This document shows positions 1 to 12,769 of a DNA stretch of 32,368 nt, piece after piece. The notes under the pieces were generated by a model. The model searched no databases, was not told the DNA's origin, and saw only the letters and a program-made list of their open reading frames with translations. Where the stretch lies: positions 1 to 32,368 of the forward strand of contig WIXG01000616.1 of assembly GCA_009869945.1 (NCBI GenBank). Reading direction: 5' to 3'. Made by a program: the position numbers and the translations under genes. Source of the DNA: Mesaphorura yosii. Its lineage: Eukaryota; Arthropoda; Collembola; Poduromorpha; Tullbergiidae. The first letter of the stretch is position 1, and the number at the start of each line of letters is the position of its first letter.

Positions 1-1
1 G

Positions 2-1776
2 TACGTCCTCAAATACTTCATCACGGGCCAGTACAACAACTCTTACTGGCCTTCGCGAGGTGTATTTCTCCTGGACATGGACAAAGTGATCCCCTACTGG
101 GACCGAATCACTTTCAAGGTTCCGATCTACGACATAGACAACAAAATGTACCACGCATTCAAGTACGAGAACGGCATCCGATCTTTCGGAGGTTTGATGC
201 AGCTGGGCAAACCAACGCTCGTCCTTATCGACTTGGATCTCGTCAAGCAAATCGCCGTCAAGGACTTTGACTCGTTTGTGGATCGACGTTACAATGACGT
301 GTCAAAGGCCGAGCCAACCTTCCACCACATGCTGCTCAACAAATCGGGCGATGATTGGCGAAGTCTGCGATCCACTCTGAGTCCTACGTTCACCACCGGC
401 AAGATAAAGCGCATGTTCTCGATATTTAACGAGAGTTCCCTTAAGATGGTGGACTACATGAAACATCAAGCTGGAGGCACAGGTGAAATTGAAGTCGTCG
501 ATCCATGCGCGAAGCTCACACTGGATGTCATCGCATCCGCCGCTTTCGGAATTGACAGCGAAGTATTCAAGAACAAGGATTCCAAATTTTCAACTTGTGC
601 AAAATCTCTGCAGGACAGTTTCAGCGGATGGAAAGTCTTGAAGCTACTGGCCTTGCTCATGGTCCCGAAACTGTTGAACACGCTGCGAATTTCTCTACTG
701 GACAAGGACACGCTATACTTCTTTCGCAATGTTGTCGATAGCACGATCAAGCACAGGAAGCAAACTGGCGAGAGGCGCGACGACTTTCTTCAATTACTGA
801 TCGAGGCGCAGGCTGGAGAACTGAAGGAAAGCGCCGAAGATGCGGCGGCAGACAATTACGAAAAAGATGCCGTGTTGGAAACGAAAGCGAAGAAGCAGCA
901 ATTGACTGACGAAATCATCCTGTCAAATGCACTTTTGTTCTTTTCTGCAGGATCAGAGTAAGTCAGCGTCACACGATTAACTCAATCCTAACTTTCAATG
1001 GTCTAGGTCGGGTAATGACACTTTTATTTCTGTAGTACGACGGCCGTCCTCATAATTTACGCACTTTACGAGCTGGCGCTGAACCCAGAGATCCAGGAGA
1101 AGCTTTACACGGAAGTGCGGTCAGCAATCGACGACAACGACGGTGAATTGGATTATGACATCCTAAACGGGATGAATTACTTGGACATGGTCGTTTCCGA
1201 AGTGTTGAGGAAGTACCCTCCCGGAATTCGGGTCAGTAAATCAGCGACCCTATGTGCTTGCAAATTGCAGGGCTAAACTATGACGATCTTTAATTTGTTA
1301 CCTTAGAATGAGCGACAATGCACGACACCATACAAGATGCCAGGCACCGACGTGACACTCGAGAAAGGTCAAATCGTTGTGCTCCCAGTCTACGGATTTC
1401 ACTACGATGAGGAATACTTTCCGAATCCGACCAAGTTTAATCCGGAGCACTTTACGGCTGAGGCGAAAGCGAAACGACATCCATACGCCTACATGCCCTT
1501 TGGTCACGGACCACGAAATTGTATTGGTACGCAAAAAACTGTAACCATTGAACCTTTCATTCGGATTGAGGTATTCTTTCCTATCACGTGTCCTTTCCGT
1601 TCATTTCAGCACGAAGATTCGCGCTTCTCGAAGGCAAGACTGCAATCGCGCAGTTGGTTTACAATTTCTTCGTGGAGCCCTGTGCCAAGACGGAAATTCC
1701 GCCCAAGACGACGTTGAGAACCGCTCTGAAGCCCTCCGAAGGACTCTGGCTGGTTGTCAGATCTCGACAGCACTAA
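2..1776 (+). CDS. Cytochrome P450, CYP3 clan (CYP6/CYP9-like), 5' partial
   Basis: Heme-thiolate monooxygenase, expected to sit in the ER membrane and oxidise lipophilic compounds such as xenobiotics or endogenous lipids. Exons read 2-957, 1036-1231, 1307-1526 and 1610-1776, giving 512 codons plus a TAA stop. The frame is open to the left edge (YVLKYFITGQY...YWPSRGV), so only the N-terminal membrane anchor is missing. The ATG at 77 is internal, not the start. Seen in order: the I-helix motif AGSDTT, made by joining exons 1 and 2; the K-helix ExxR (EVLR) in exon 2; the PERF-like FNPEHF; and the heme loop FGHGPRNCIG in exon 3, which holds the axial Cys. Introns are 75-83 bp with normal GT-AG ends. 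Clan placement is inferred from overall resemblance to arthropod CYP6/CYP9 proteins. No inactivating change is visible. Confidence 0.95.
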
Positions 1777-1963
1777 TGATTTATGCAGAAAACGTGTAAA
1801 GTGCAAACGCAATAATATTTCAGACAATTTAGCCAAGCAAAAGCTCCTGTACTTAATTCAAATGTGATTTTTCGTGCTTAAACTGTAATTTACATAATCT
1901 ATGTTGCTTTTATAAATTGACATCAAAGTATTACTCTCGTAAAACTAGTCAGTCGTCACTCGT

Positions 1964-2341
1964 TTATCCCAGCTTAACTATTTGCCCAGTCCGAACGCTA
2001 TGTATAAACGCATTTCTGATGGCCTTCACGCCAAAATTGGCCCTGATCTTGATTAACACCACTCCAAAAGTCGTGGATCCTGACTGAATTCGGAATTTTG
2101 CGTAGTCGCCTGCCGGACTTTCATTGTCCAGTCGATAAGTGACTTTGGCGTTGTTGGTGTACGTCGCGTATGTTGAGATTTTGGAATTTCGTTCGGCAGA
2201 GGAGAAGCTCACTTTTTTAATGAGCTGGTGAATATCCAGGCGCTGACTTTTTGTGGCCCGCGTGATACCTCCAGTGTGGACGGCGAAGCCTAGGTGAAGC
2301 AGCGTCGACGCAGCGAATAGTAAAAATGTGCAAGACTTCAT
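1964..2341 (-). CDS. Small secreted protein, MBF2-like
   Basis: Single-exon ORF of 125 aa starting MKSCTFLLFAASTLL, a clear signal peptide ending near residue 20. The rest is a small domain with the pattern NAKVTYRLDN..AGDYAKFRIQSGSTTFGVVLIKI. This resembles the insect MBF2 / salivary secreted peptide family in length (about 110-130 aa) and in its 'Y..I.SGG.....V.I' core. The mature part has no cysteine. A TATA-like box lies about 90 bp upstream of the ATG, which supports expression from this strand. The family's function is poorly known: MBF2 was named as a transcription co-activator, but most members look secreted. The family call is tentative; the signal peptide and the ORF itself are firmer. 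Confidence 0.6.
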   Translation of the reverse strand: MKSCTFLLFAASTLLHLGFAVHTGGITRATKSQRLDIHQLIKKVSFSSAERNSKISTYATYTNNAKVTYRLDNESPAGDYAKFRIQSGSTTFGVVLIKIRANFGVKAIRNAFIHSVRTGQIVKLG

Positions 2342-2431
2342 GGTTTATTGGCTTTGGCTAATGGTTGACAATCAGTTGGTACGATCCAAGTTGATCTTGA
2401 CTAGAAACTCATCCCGTATCGTCGCATCTCG

Positions 2432-2439
2432 CTTTTATA
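2432..2439 (-). promoter_or_regulatory. TATA-like box of the MBF2-like gene
   Basis: The minus strand reads ATATAAAAGC here, about 90 bp upstream of the ATG at 2341. A start site 25-30 bp downstream would give a 5' leader of about 60 nt. This is the clearest TATA box in the window and fits a highly expressed, tissue-specific secreted protein. Confidence 0.5.
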
Positions 2440-2785
2440 TTGCCTGGAGTCATGAGATCATGAGAGGCTAATCAAATTATGCGCAAATGTAGAAGAGGAA
2501 AAAATGCATTGACAGTGGCACTTCCACTAAAATCAAATTCAGAAAGTGAAATACTGATCTCTAATTCAATTCTTCACAATTTCAGGCTCGTCACAGGTCA
2601 AATAGGTCATTCAAATGTCCAACAAAGAAGAACAGCGACACTTTATAAGAGGAGAGTTATTTTTCACTGGTGTATCAAAGTATCAATAGGGAAAACGTCC
2701 GAACAGTTCGTCGGTTCAATTTGTCTAATTTGTCATCATTTAAGGCTCGCATGTAGTACTTAAGCCAATATGATTAATTAATCAA

Positions 2786-2791
2786 TTTATT
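2786..2791 (-). terminator. Poly(A) signal of WDR24
   Basis: AATAAA on the minus strand, about 120 bp past the WDR24 stop codon. Confidence 0.5.
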
Positions 2792-2911
2792 CGCAGGAAA
2801 TGGGTAATGTCAATCCAGTGATATAAGTCACATGACCCATTGACATGTGCGGAAAACCAACATAGCTAAGATAAAAATAACAATAACGAACACGGGTCTT
2901 TAATATCACTG

Positions 2912-5888
2912 CTACACATGGCAGAGGTGTCCACAGCCTGCTGGGCATTCGTTGTGCTTCCCAAACCACCATCTCAGGTGCACGATGTGTCCACCATGAC
3001 CACATCCTTGACACCACGACATCAGTCCGTTTACGGTGGCGTGGCAGATGCTGCATCGAGCGGCTGGGCGTCGACACCTGAAAAAACAAAGGGAGTCGTT
3101 TAGCACAGAAGTTCCAAGCGCTGGGTCGAAAGTCCATACATAAGAACTTACTTTCTGCAGTAATTGCCTGCGCCCTGTACCAACGTTTTCCCACACCCAC
3201 CACACGAAATGAGAAACGTCGTACTCTGTTGTGACATGTGTCCCATGATATCAACCAGCTTGACTACAAGCGCTGCTTCCGAATGCAGCCGATGCCTCTG
3301 CAGTAGCTCCACGTACATGTGACACCACGCCTCGAGGACTCCGCTGTCAATGGGAAGTTGCGCCGGTCCACTGGACAGCACGATCCACACGCACACTGCG
3401 GTCTGTACGTCCCCTCTCTCAGCGTGATACTGCAGCGCTCTCATCAGCGGCACTCCGAAGTCGAATTCAGGGACCTTGTCAATATGCTTGATTCGTAGTT
3501 GACTAGTTCGATTTTCAACGGCAACTGTCTCAACTCCTTCCGTATTGTCAGACTTGGAGCAGTCTTCCAAGTGAATTGGCGGCGAGGAACCCTCACGGAT
3601 TTCGTGACGCGGTAGGAACGCTTCGGTCGGCAAAATCTGCCAGTCTTGCTGCATGTCGTAATTAAATTCGTACGCCGGGCCTGATTGCATGAAAAGCGTT
3701 TGATTCATGTGCAGTCCGGACGCAATTTGAGTGAGGAGATCCTGCTTCTCGGTTTCGGAGCTGGAGTTGTTGTTTATGTCATCAGTATCGGAAAAGTCTT
3801 CTTTATCCTCTTTGTTCGGTGGTGTTGTGAGTGACGAGACCGGATCAGTCTTCTTGACCACGGGTGGGTCGTGGCCGATGGGGGCCACAGTCTCCGTCTC
3901 TATTTGGCAGAACAGCGTGGCAATCTCCCAGACGAGGGCCGCTTGTGGGTTGTTGAGTTGCATCGCGACTTCCGAGTTAATCTCGCACATTTCAGAAACG
4001 GTTTTTCCATTGAGGACGTATCTGCGTTTATACATACAACAGCAATGAGATTGTAGAACTCCACATAAAGCCACATTACATGTCGAAATTTAGAAGATTG
4101 AAATGGCGTTACCTTTGCGCACATTCAACACTAAACTGGTCCTTTATCAGTCCCGTTTCGAAGGTAAACAGAAGGCTTTGTGCTAAATGGAAGTTTTCAT
4201 CTAACGGAGCAGATTTTCTGGTTGCAAACGAATCAGTAGATTAGAAGCTGTCAAGCCGCATGAACGCTATCACCTTATCTGTACATATTACCAAGCTTAC
4301 TTGAAAATATTGTATCCAGGTAACTTTGACGCTTCCAGCTGCTGCGCCGTTACCGCTTGAGCGACCTGGCCTAGACGGATATTAACAGCAAGCGCCTGAG
4401 GTATCGCTTTCGTTGCTGGTCTAGAAGCGTCACGGAAGACATTTTGCCAAACGGTGCAGTCCTGTGGGAAACATTTTGTCAATTATGGTATCATCTGCAT
4501 AATTCTTGAAAAATCGAAGCCTTGAACATTTTTAATCACCTTTGAAGTTGAGATAAAAATGTGTGGACTACTTTTCCAGGCAATTCCAGTGGCAACATCT
4601 CTGTAAGCGGGAAAACAGCGTTATTCATGACTTAAAACACAATCTATTCTTCTATGTTCTCATTTACTTGTGTCTTTCGAAGGCAGCAAATGGCACGTAG
4701 GGTCGCCGCACGTCCCACACGCAAACGGAGGCATCTACCACGAGAGACGTGCTGCCAATGTGATTCTTGCGCTGTGGTCTCCACTTAATTCTACCCACGG
4801 AAGCTACCGTGTGGATTGTGTGTTCAATTGTTGCGACACTGAAATCACACACAAATTCATGGACATTAGTGTCAACACGATGCTAATCGAATTCAACAAG
4901 GTTTTACTTTGTAATATTCCAGATTTTAATCGCACGATCTCGCCCTCCAGTTGCAAGAATCGAAGTGTTGTCCGGATGCCAATCACAACCTTCGGAAAAG
5001 ATGCATAACTGAAACTTCAAACGAAGTTGCATGTGTTGTAGAATCCTAGTATTTAAACTTACTGAAGACAGGGCCGGAATGTGCAGTAAACACGAGAAAA
5101 GGACGTTCTCCGCCTTTCCTGGAATCCCACAGCTGGACCGAACCGTTCTCACTTACTGATGCGAATGAAAATGAGCTCTTGGGCACAAATTGGATATCAC
5201 GCACAGATTCTGAATTGCTGTATCAAAAGTTTCAAAAGTCACATGCAAAATATTCTTACAATATAAAAATTCGTCAAACTAAGCTAACCTTTTAAATGTG
5301 ATTTTAGCTTCTTTGGTTCTGATATCGAAACACTTCACCGTCCCATCCTGGCTGCCTGAGAGGAGCATCGACGAATCGGTGGGATGAAACAAAACCTGGA
5401 CACAAACAATAAGCCAAGCCATCAGCACAAGACTTCACTCCTTCCAGCGCGTCCTTCGCGTCGTCACCTTGTTCACTGTTCGCTGGTGATCTATAAACAC
5501 ATGCTCTTGCTTGGCTCGGGTAATCTTGGAGAGATTCCATAGTACAACTGCTCCGTTGGTTGCGCCAGTGGCAATCATGTTCTCATCGGTCATACTCCAG
5601 ACCACATCATTGCATGAGTAGTTGAGGTTCAAGTTTTTACCGACTCGAAGATTAAGTTTCTCGACAAAGGCGTCATCTTCGATCGCTAAGATCTTGAACA
5701 CTGGAGAAGCAAGCCACAGAGTTTTAACCAGGATTCGTTTATGGAATTCTGCATGAAGTTTGGAACTTACCATTGCGGCCAGCAACGACTACATGTGAAT
5801 CATCCCTGGAAAGTGCCAATGCATTCGCTGGACCATCGCCAAGGGAGAAGCTCATGGACTTCGTAGAGGAATAATTATCGCGCTGCAT
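2912..5888 (-). CDS. WDR24: WDR24, GATOR2 complex subunit
   Basis: Scaffold subunit of GATOR2, which acts at the lysosome to relieve GATOR1 inhibition of mTORC1 when amino acids are present. Exons in transcript order: 5771-5888, 5468-5700, 5289-5395, 5063-5217, 4908-4989, 4668-4838, 4540-4600, 4301-4461, 4113-4217, 3152-4021, 2912-3077. Together they encode 742 aa, against about 790 in human. N-terminal WD40 repeats include [18 protein letters not shown], the GSQDG and [11 protein letters not shown] blades, and [15 protein letters not shown]. Then comes the NVFRDAS segment, an acidic low-complexity linker in the 870-bp exon, a helical region ([18 protein letters not shown]), and a C-terminal zinc-ribbon/RING with [29 protein letters not shown] and CPAGCGHLC. 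The introns fall inside the conserved text and restore it exactly. The start MQRDNYSS precedes the conserved [20 protein letters not shown]. Confidence 0.97.
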
Positions 5889-6360
5889 CTTCTTAATTTC
5901 AATTTCATGGATTAGCGAGTGTAAACAAAAGATATGTCGGCCTATCTTTCAGTTGGGCAACGCAGCTTCGTCTAGCTCATGACCTTCATGGATCAACTCT
6001 CTCCTGACTTACACACAACATCCGGTTTATCCGATTTGAAATGGATACATTATTTGTGCAAGAAGTAATTCACTAAGCAGTACTCGTCGCTTCTGTACTC
6101 TTGAACAATATCTTCAGACTTGATTTAGGTATTTGAGTTAGAATTTCCCTTTGAATTCTGCGCCAATTTCAGTTTCACTTTACGCTCGTAAAACCGCAGC
6201 GCGAGTTTCTCTCATGACTCGCAATGTTAGCCCCAGACGCACAATCTTTCTCTGGAGTTCGCAGAGTTTCATCATTCTCACAAAGATTCTAATGGTCAAT
6301 AAGGTAGGAAGTAGGTCATTCAGAATCTCAAGAATTCCAAGTTGTAACTGAATAAAATCG
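5889..6360. promoter_or_regulatory. Divergent promoter region of WDR24 and TrxR
   Basis: 472 bp between two divergent start codons; no other gene is visible, so both 5' UTRs and both promoters must lie here. No TATA box was found, which fits two housekeeping genes. A plus-strand ORF from 6151 ends at 6351 and is probably leader sequence rather than coding. Confidence 0.5.
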
Positions 6361-8743
<2,383 letters not shown>

Positions 8744-8854
8744 ATTGAATCTGATTCTGGTCAAATATTTTGCCTTTGTCTATTTTTGCCGCTCTTCTGT
8801 CGTTCAGCGCTTAAGCACGAAGGTTTTCGAAGTATTTTCACACTAGAAAATTGA

Positions 8855-8860
8855 AATAAA
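8855..8860 (+). terminator. Poly(A) signal of TrxR
   Basis: AATAAA about 110 bp after the TrxR stop codon. Confidence 0.6.
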
Positions 8861-8897
8861 TACAAGCATGATGCAACCGCTATTGAGTTAAAAGTTT

Positions 8898-8903
8898 TTT
8901 ATT
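8898..8903 (-). terminator. Poly(A) signal of CRAL-TRIO gene A
   Basis: AATAAA on the minus strand, 64 bp past the stop of the convergent CRAL-TRIO gene and only about 40 bp from the TrxR signal. Confidence 0.5.
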
Positions 8904-8967
8904 CATCTTCTCATTATGCAACAGTCTAATTCACAAGCTCGAGCTTCATTAGCAATTGAGTCTGATC

Positions 8968-10085
8968 TTACTGTTTAGGCTGGCGCCCTTTGACTCCTCC
9001 ATATTCAGGTGGTAGTTGATCAGCAGCAATTTCCTTCATCAGTGCCTGCTGCCACTCGGCGCGGTTAAATCCGTACACGGCCAAGCTGTTTCGGGTGCTC
9101 TCCGACATAACGCTCTTCAGGGCTTCGAGCACAGTTTCAGCAATTGCAACCACTGCAAATTCAAAAGAGTGCTGACGTTGACACACAATTTGTTACTGTT
9201 ACTACAATATCATCGCAGATATCATATGCGTACTTACTATTTACGAGGTAGGCCTTGTGCAGCATTCCCGGGTAGTTCGCGTCGAACACAGGCACCAAAT
9301 TTATATACGCAGTGACACATTGAATGCACGCGTGTTGCCTGTAATTGAAGCCTTCCAAATCCGCGACAAATATAAAGCCCGTAATGTTCGATGTTCCAAA
9401 CCGTTCGTTTTGAGCGAGTATGCTTGTTCTCATCTGTTCCCAAAATCGGTAGGAACAAAGATTGTACTCTCTCGACTTTCCGCTCAGCATCACTTTCCTG
9501 GTGTCCATGTCACGCACTCTCAGAGTGGCGATTGGCAACCGTCGTCGGCTCACTGAATCTGTCTGAATGGGGAAGAAAGACCCGCATTTTCCGTTCAAGT
9601 CTTTGAGAATTGTGTCAATGCGATTCTCCTTCCGCCATTTCAGATGCTGAAATTGCATGCCAATGAAAAAATGAGCTCTGAATTGAATTGTCCGAAATTT
9701 CTTGAGATTCATGATTCATGATCTTACTTTCTTCAGCATGTATGACGCTTCTTCAACATTCCACCGTCGAGCTGAGAAAGAAAAGCAATATTTGACGATA
9801 ATCTGTAAGGACGTGTCCTAATCCGCTTACCTTTTAGCCAAGAAGCCAGATAATCGTCCCTCTTCATGAAGTCTTGATACACGTCCTTCTCGACTACATT
9901 CCTAAACTAAATCAACAAATAAAACCATCATCTGGAAATCCAAACCCTGCCAAGAAGGAAATTAGCTTAGCGAAGAAAATGATTTTTACCGTTTTGAGGA
10001 TCATGAATTCGTCATCTGAAAACTCACTGGAAATTCGTTGACACAAATTGAGAAAAATTAACACGAAAGCCAGACGGAAGTTCAT
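8968..10085 (-). CDS. Secreted SEC14-like / CRAL-TRIO lipid-binding protein A
   Basis: Putative carrier of a hydrophobic ligand. Exons in transcript order: 9990-10085, 9831-9906, 9728-9771, 9238-9646, 8968-9152, encoding 269 aa. It begins with a signal peptide (MNFRLAFVLIFLNLC), then the CRAL-TRIO N-terminal helices (DDYLASWLKARRWNVEEA.YMLKKHLKWRKEN), then the CRAL-TRIO lipid-binding domain (ILAQNERFGT, GFIFVADLEGFN, YPGMLHKAYLVN), closing with LAVYGFNRAEWQQALMKEI and the family motif DQLPPEYGG. An in-frame Met five codons upstream (ATG at 10100) is possible, but Met at 10085 gives the better signal peptide. Most CRAL-TRIO proteins are cytosolic, so the leader is notable. It is a paralogue of the gene at 17275-18542 but lacks two of that gene's introns. 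Confidence 0.9.
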
Positions 10086-10100
10086 TAGTGGTCCAAACAT

Positions 10101-11220
10101 TGCTGATTATTTAAATTTATGAAGCTATCTGATTGATTACAGTCTGGAGTGCTGAAGCATCAAGTTAAAGGTAGAAAAATGAATGCAAAACATTTCGTCG
10201 CATATTTCTCGCTACTCGCTGCAATTAATTTTCTCGCAAAAAAAAGCTTACCCCGTGCAGTCTGCACGTGTCGGTGGCGAGTCTTGATTGGTACATGAAC
10301 AAAGCTTTGGTTATTTCCTTTTAACTCCAGCGAGTACCCAAGTCCAGACTTTGCCCCTGGCCTTGAACACGCAATGGCAGCGACGCTGATAATTAATTCG
10401 GCGCGTGCAAAAACGACTTGAGGTGCAATTGCATTAATAAAATTTGTCTCTAATCCCAGAAACAATACAAGCATATTGCATTGCCTACTCAGGTAGGCAA
10501 AAGAGTGTTACAAAAACTCAAGAATGAGATCTGTTGGTCTAAATGCAACAGGCTACAACGGGCCAAGGATCGCGGTGATCACCTTCACGAGCAAGAAACT
10601 TGAAGAAAGGGTGCAACGTGCAAAATCATTATTCAGGTCTTGAAATGACTTGGAACAATTCTATGGGAACAATTGTTCAGGAACAATTCCCTGGAAACAA
10701 TTTACCTGGAACAATTGTCTGGGAGCAATTCTATGGGAACAATTTATCTGGAGAAAATTTTTTTCCGGACAATTTTCGCATCTCCATGATGGACTCGTTC
10801 ATTTATTCGCAAATCGATGCAGTAAATCTTGCTTTGAAGAACACATTCAACTTTTGGGAAGCCACAGCCAAGCGGCGAGAACTGGAGTGAAGTGATTAGA
10901 TAAAAAACATGAAAAACCTGTGCAGACCTACAGTAATGCACAATTTGTGTCATCGTAAGACGATCCTCCATATACGCAATAAGCTGACCACCCGTTGATG
11001 AATTAGTCAGCCAGCGCTAATGCAGAATCCTTGTCGAACCCTGAACGAACGTTTTAACGGTTTTAACTTTCAAATGTTAAAAAAAGTGCAATGTAATCAC
11101 AATCGTGACAATTTTCATTATCCGATATTGCCGACAAAACCTGGCTGGCTTTGACTTTGACTGTGGTAGTGACATATTTTCAGAAACTTCAGTCCAGTCA
11201 CGTTCACGTGCACGGCGAGA
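10101..11220. other. Gene-poor spacer upstream of GPCR 1
   Basis: About 1.1 kb with no ORF showing a recognisable domain. It contains the 14-bp minisatellite at 10652-10763. The part just left of 11221 is presumably the promoter and leader of GPCR 1. Confidence 0.5.
10652..10763 (+). repeat. 14-bp minisatellite, about 8 units
   Basis: The motif (A/G)CAATT recurs at 10655, 10669, 10683, 10697, 10711, 10725 and 10739, exactly 14 bp apart. The unit is close to GGAACAATTCTATG. The eighth unit is degenerate. Some units contain the palindrome AACAATTGTT. The ORFs crossing it are chance products of the repeat. Confidence 0.9.
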
Positions 11221-12453
11221 ATGCATCTGCCTGATTTGCAGTTACGGGACATCGAGACCATGGAGTCTTCCAGTCCCACCGCTCCCGCTCCAGTACCCTG
11301 GCCTTTGGACGGTCTTGGGAAAGACCACGACTGGACAGCATCCTCGTTTCTGAAGGCAATCACATTCGCCGTTATAATTCTTGTTGCAGCCATCGGAAAT
11401 TTCCTCGTCTTGCTCGCTGTCTTCACGTACCCAAAAATTAGAGCGACGACTACAAACTATTTCATCATCTCGCTGGCCGTCGCCGACTTCCTGCTGGCCA
11501 CGTCTGTCATGCCATTTACAGCCGTGAAAGTTTTCCAAGAACCATTCTGGGAGTTTGGGTCCGTTTTCTGCCATGTTTGGTCGTTCCTTGGGACTTGGTA
11601 CTGCTCGGCCTCGATTTTGTCGTTGTGCGTCATTTCGGTGGACAGGTACGTCGGAATCACTCGACCGCTCCGCTATCCCGTGCTCATCACGCGGCGGAGG
11701 GCGATGGGGCTCGTGCTGCTGACGTGGATTGTCGCCTTCATCGTGAGCGGACCGCCGTTGCTGATTTGGCCGGAGTGGCAGCCCGATCCGCGAGTGTGCA
11801 ACTCCAACCTGCATTTAGGGCATGTTCTCTTCGTGGGCCTGGGCTCATTCTTCCTGCCGGCGGTGATCACCGTCTGCGTCTACTGTCGAGTGTACAAGGT
11901 GGCACACGACTACGATAAATCACTGCGCGAAGGGGCACTGAGCAATAACAACAATGAAGGTGATGGGAGCAGACTGCGAGTTCATCATGGAGGCTACAAC
12001 GCACAAGGAGCCACGACGAACGGAGCCGCCAACGAACCAGAATCAGGAGCGTCTCCGTCCACTTCGTCCTCTTCTTCATGCAAGCACAAGTGCACACCAC
12101 TCAAGTGCGTGCTCTGTGTGATGGTGACCCGGTTTCAGATTCAGAAACGGATCGCGCTTCGCTTGGGTCTCGTTGGCGGTGTGTTTCTCGTGTGCTGGGC
12201 TCCATTCTTCATCGCCTTATTCGTCGCCTCCCTGCAGCAAGGGCGGCATGACCTGAGGCAGAGCACACTAAATTCATTGAAAGTCCTGGTCTGGTTTGGA
12301 TATGCCAATAGCTGTCTGAACCCGTTCATCTACGTCGCCAGCTCCAGGCAGTTTCGACTCGCGTTCAGCCACATGTTTTGCATGAGAGCCAGGCTGGAGA
12401 GCAGTTTGACGATCACTCCGACGAAAAGCAACGTTTCTAACTTTAGCGAGTAG
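11221..12453 (+). CDS. Aminergic-like class A GPCR 1 (no Asp3.32)
   Basis: Single-exon seven-helix receptor of 410 aa, related to octopamine/dopamine/alpha-adrenergic receptors. Seen: TM1 GN (N60), TM2 LAVADFLLA (D89), Cys117 pairing with Cys193, DRY 141-143 followed by VGITRPLRYP, TM4 Trp169, Ser209 at 5.46 before Pro213, TM6 CWAPFF (W326, F329, F330), and TM7 WFGYANSCLNPFIY. The third intracellular loop is long, low-complexity and Ser/Asn-rich. The amine-binding Asp at 3.32 is Gly124: the text reads SFLGTWYCSASILSL where family members have Asp four residues before the Cys. Met14 at 11260 (ACCATGG context) may be the true start. It is the closest local paralogue of GPCR 2. Ligand unknown. 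Confidence 0.93.
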   Translation: MHLPDLQLRDIETMESSSPTAPAPVPWPLDGLGKDHDWTASSFLKAITFAVIILVAAIGNFLVLLAVFTYPKIRATTTNYFIISLAVADFLLATSVMPFTAVKVFQEPFWEFGSVFCHVWSFLGTWYCSASILSLCVISVDRYVGITRPLRYPVLITRRRAMGLVLLTWIVAFIVSGPPLLIWPEWQPDPRVCNSNLHLGHVLFVGLGSFFLPAVITVCVYCRVYKVAHDYDKSLREGALSNNNNEGDGSRLRVHHGGYNAQGATTNGAANEPESGASPSTSSSSSCKHKCTPLKCVLCVMVTRFQIQKRIALRLGLVGGVFLVCWAPFFIALFVASLQQGRHDLRQSTLNSLKVLVWFGYANSCLNPFIYVASSRQFRLAFSHMFCMRARLESSLTITPTKSNVSNFSE

Positions 12454-12769
12454 TAGTTTATGTGCTTTCCAAGTCTAAATCCAAGTATTATTAATGTAAT
12501 TAAGCCTGAATTACGTAAGATTGGTTAACATTGAAATAAGATCTGGCGTGAAGCGCGCTATTTGACCTTGAATCGAGGATACAAAAGCATGAGTGTGATG
12601 AGCGATGCGTGCGGTGCCTTTCCCTTGCCCTTAAGTGAAAGTCATAAATGCAAATGAGCAGATGTTCAGCTGCTGCTGACTACTGGCTACTGTTACTTCT
12701 TACTACAACTGCAAGTTCCAGGCTGCAAGCTGCAACGGTGACAATTAAAATCAGCATAGACGAAAGACA
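12454..12769. other. Spacer between GPCR 1 and the fucosyltransferase
   Basis: 315 bp holding the 3' end of GPCR 1 and the promoter and leader of the fucosyltransferase. No other element is seen. Confidence 0.4.

Larger units (their letters stand above)
2342..2911. other. Intergenic region between the MBF2-like gene and WDR24
   Basis: Holds the MBF2-like promoter at its left end and the 3' UTR of WDR24 at its right end. The open frame around 2479-2763 on the plus strand has no recognisable domain and is probably chance. Nothing else is seen. Confidence 0.5.

Noticed and set aside
2787..3254. 155-residue minus-strand ORF overlapping the WDR24 3' end
   Set aside because: It is a shadow frame of the last WDR24 exons and an intron; the true frame carries the conserved zinc-binding cysteines.
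10600..10895. Asn/Trp-rich repeat protein on the plus strand
   Set aside because: Both overlapping frames are translations of the 14-bp minisatellite. 14 is not a multiple of three, so the frame shifts at each unit and the protein repeat is an artefact.
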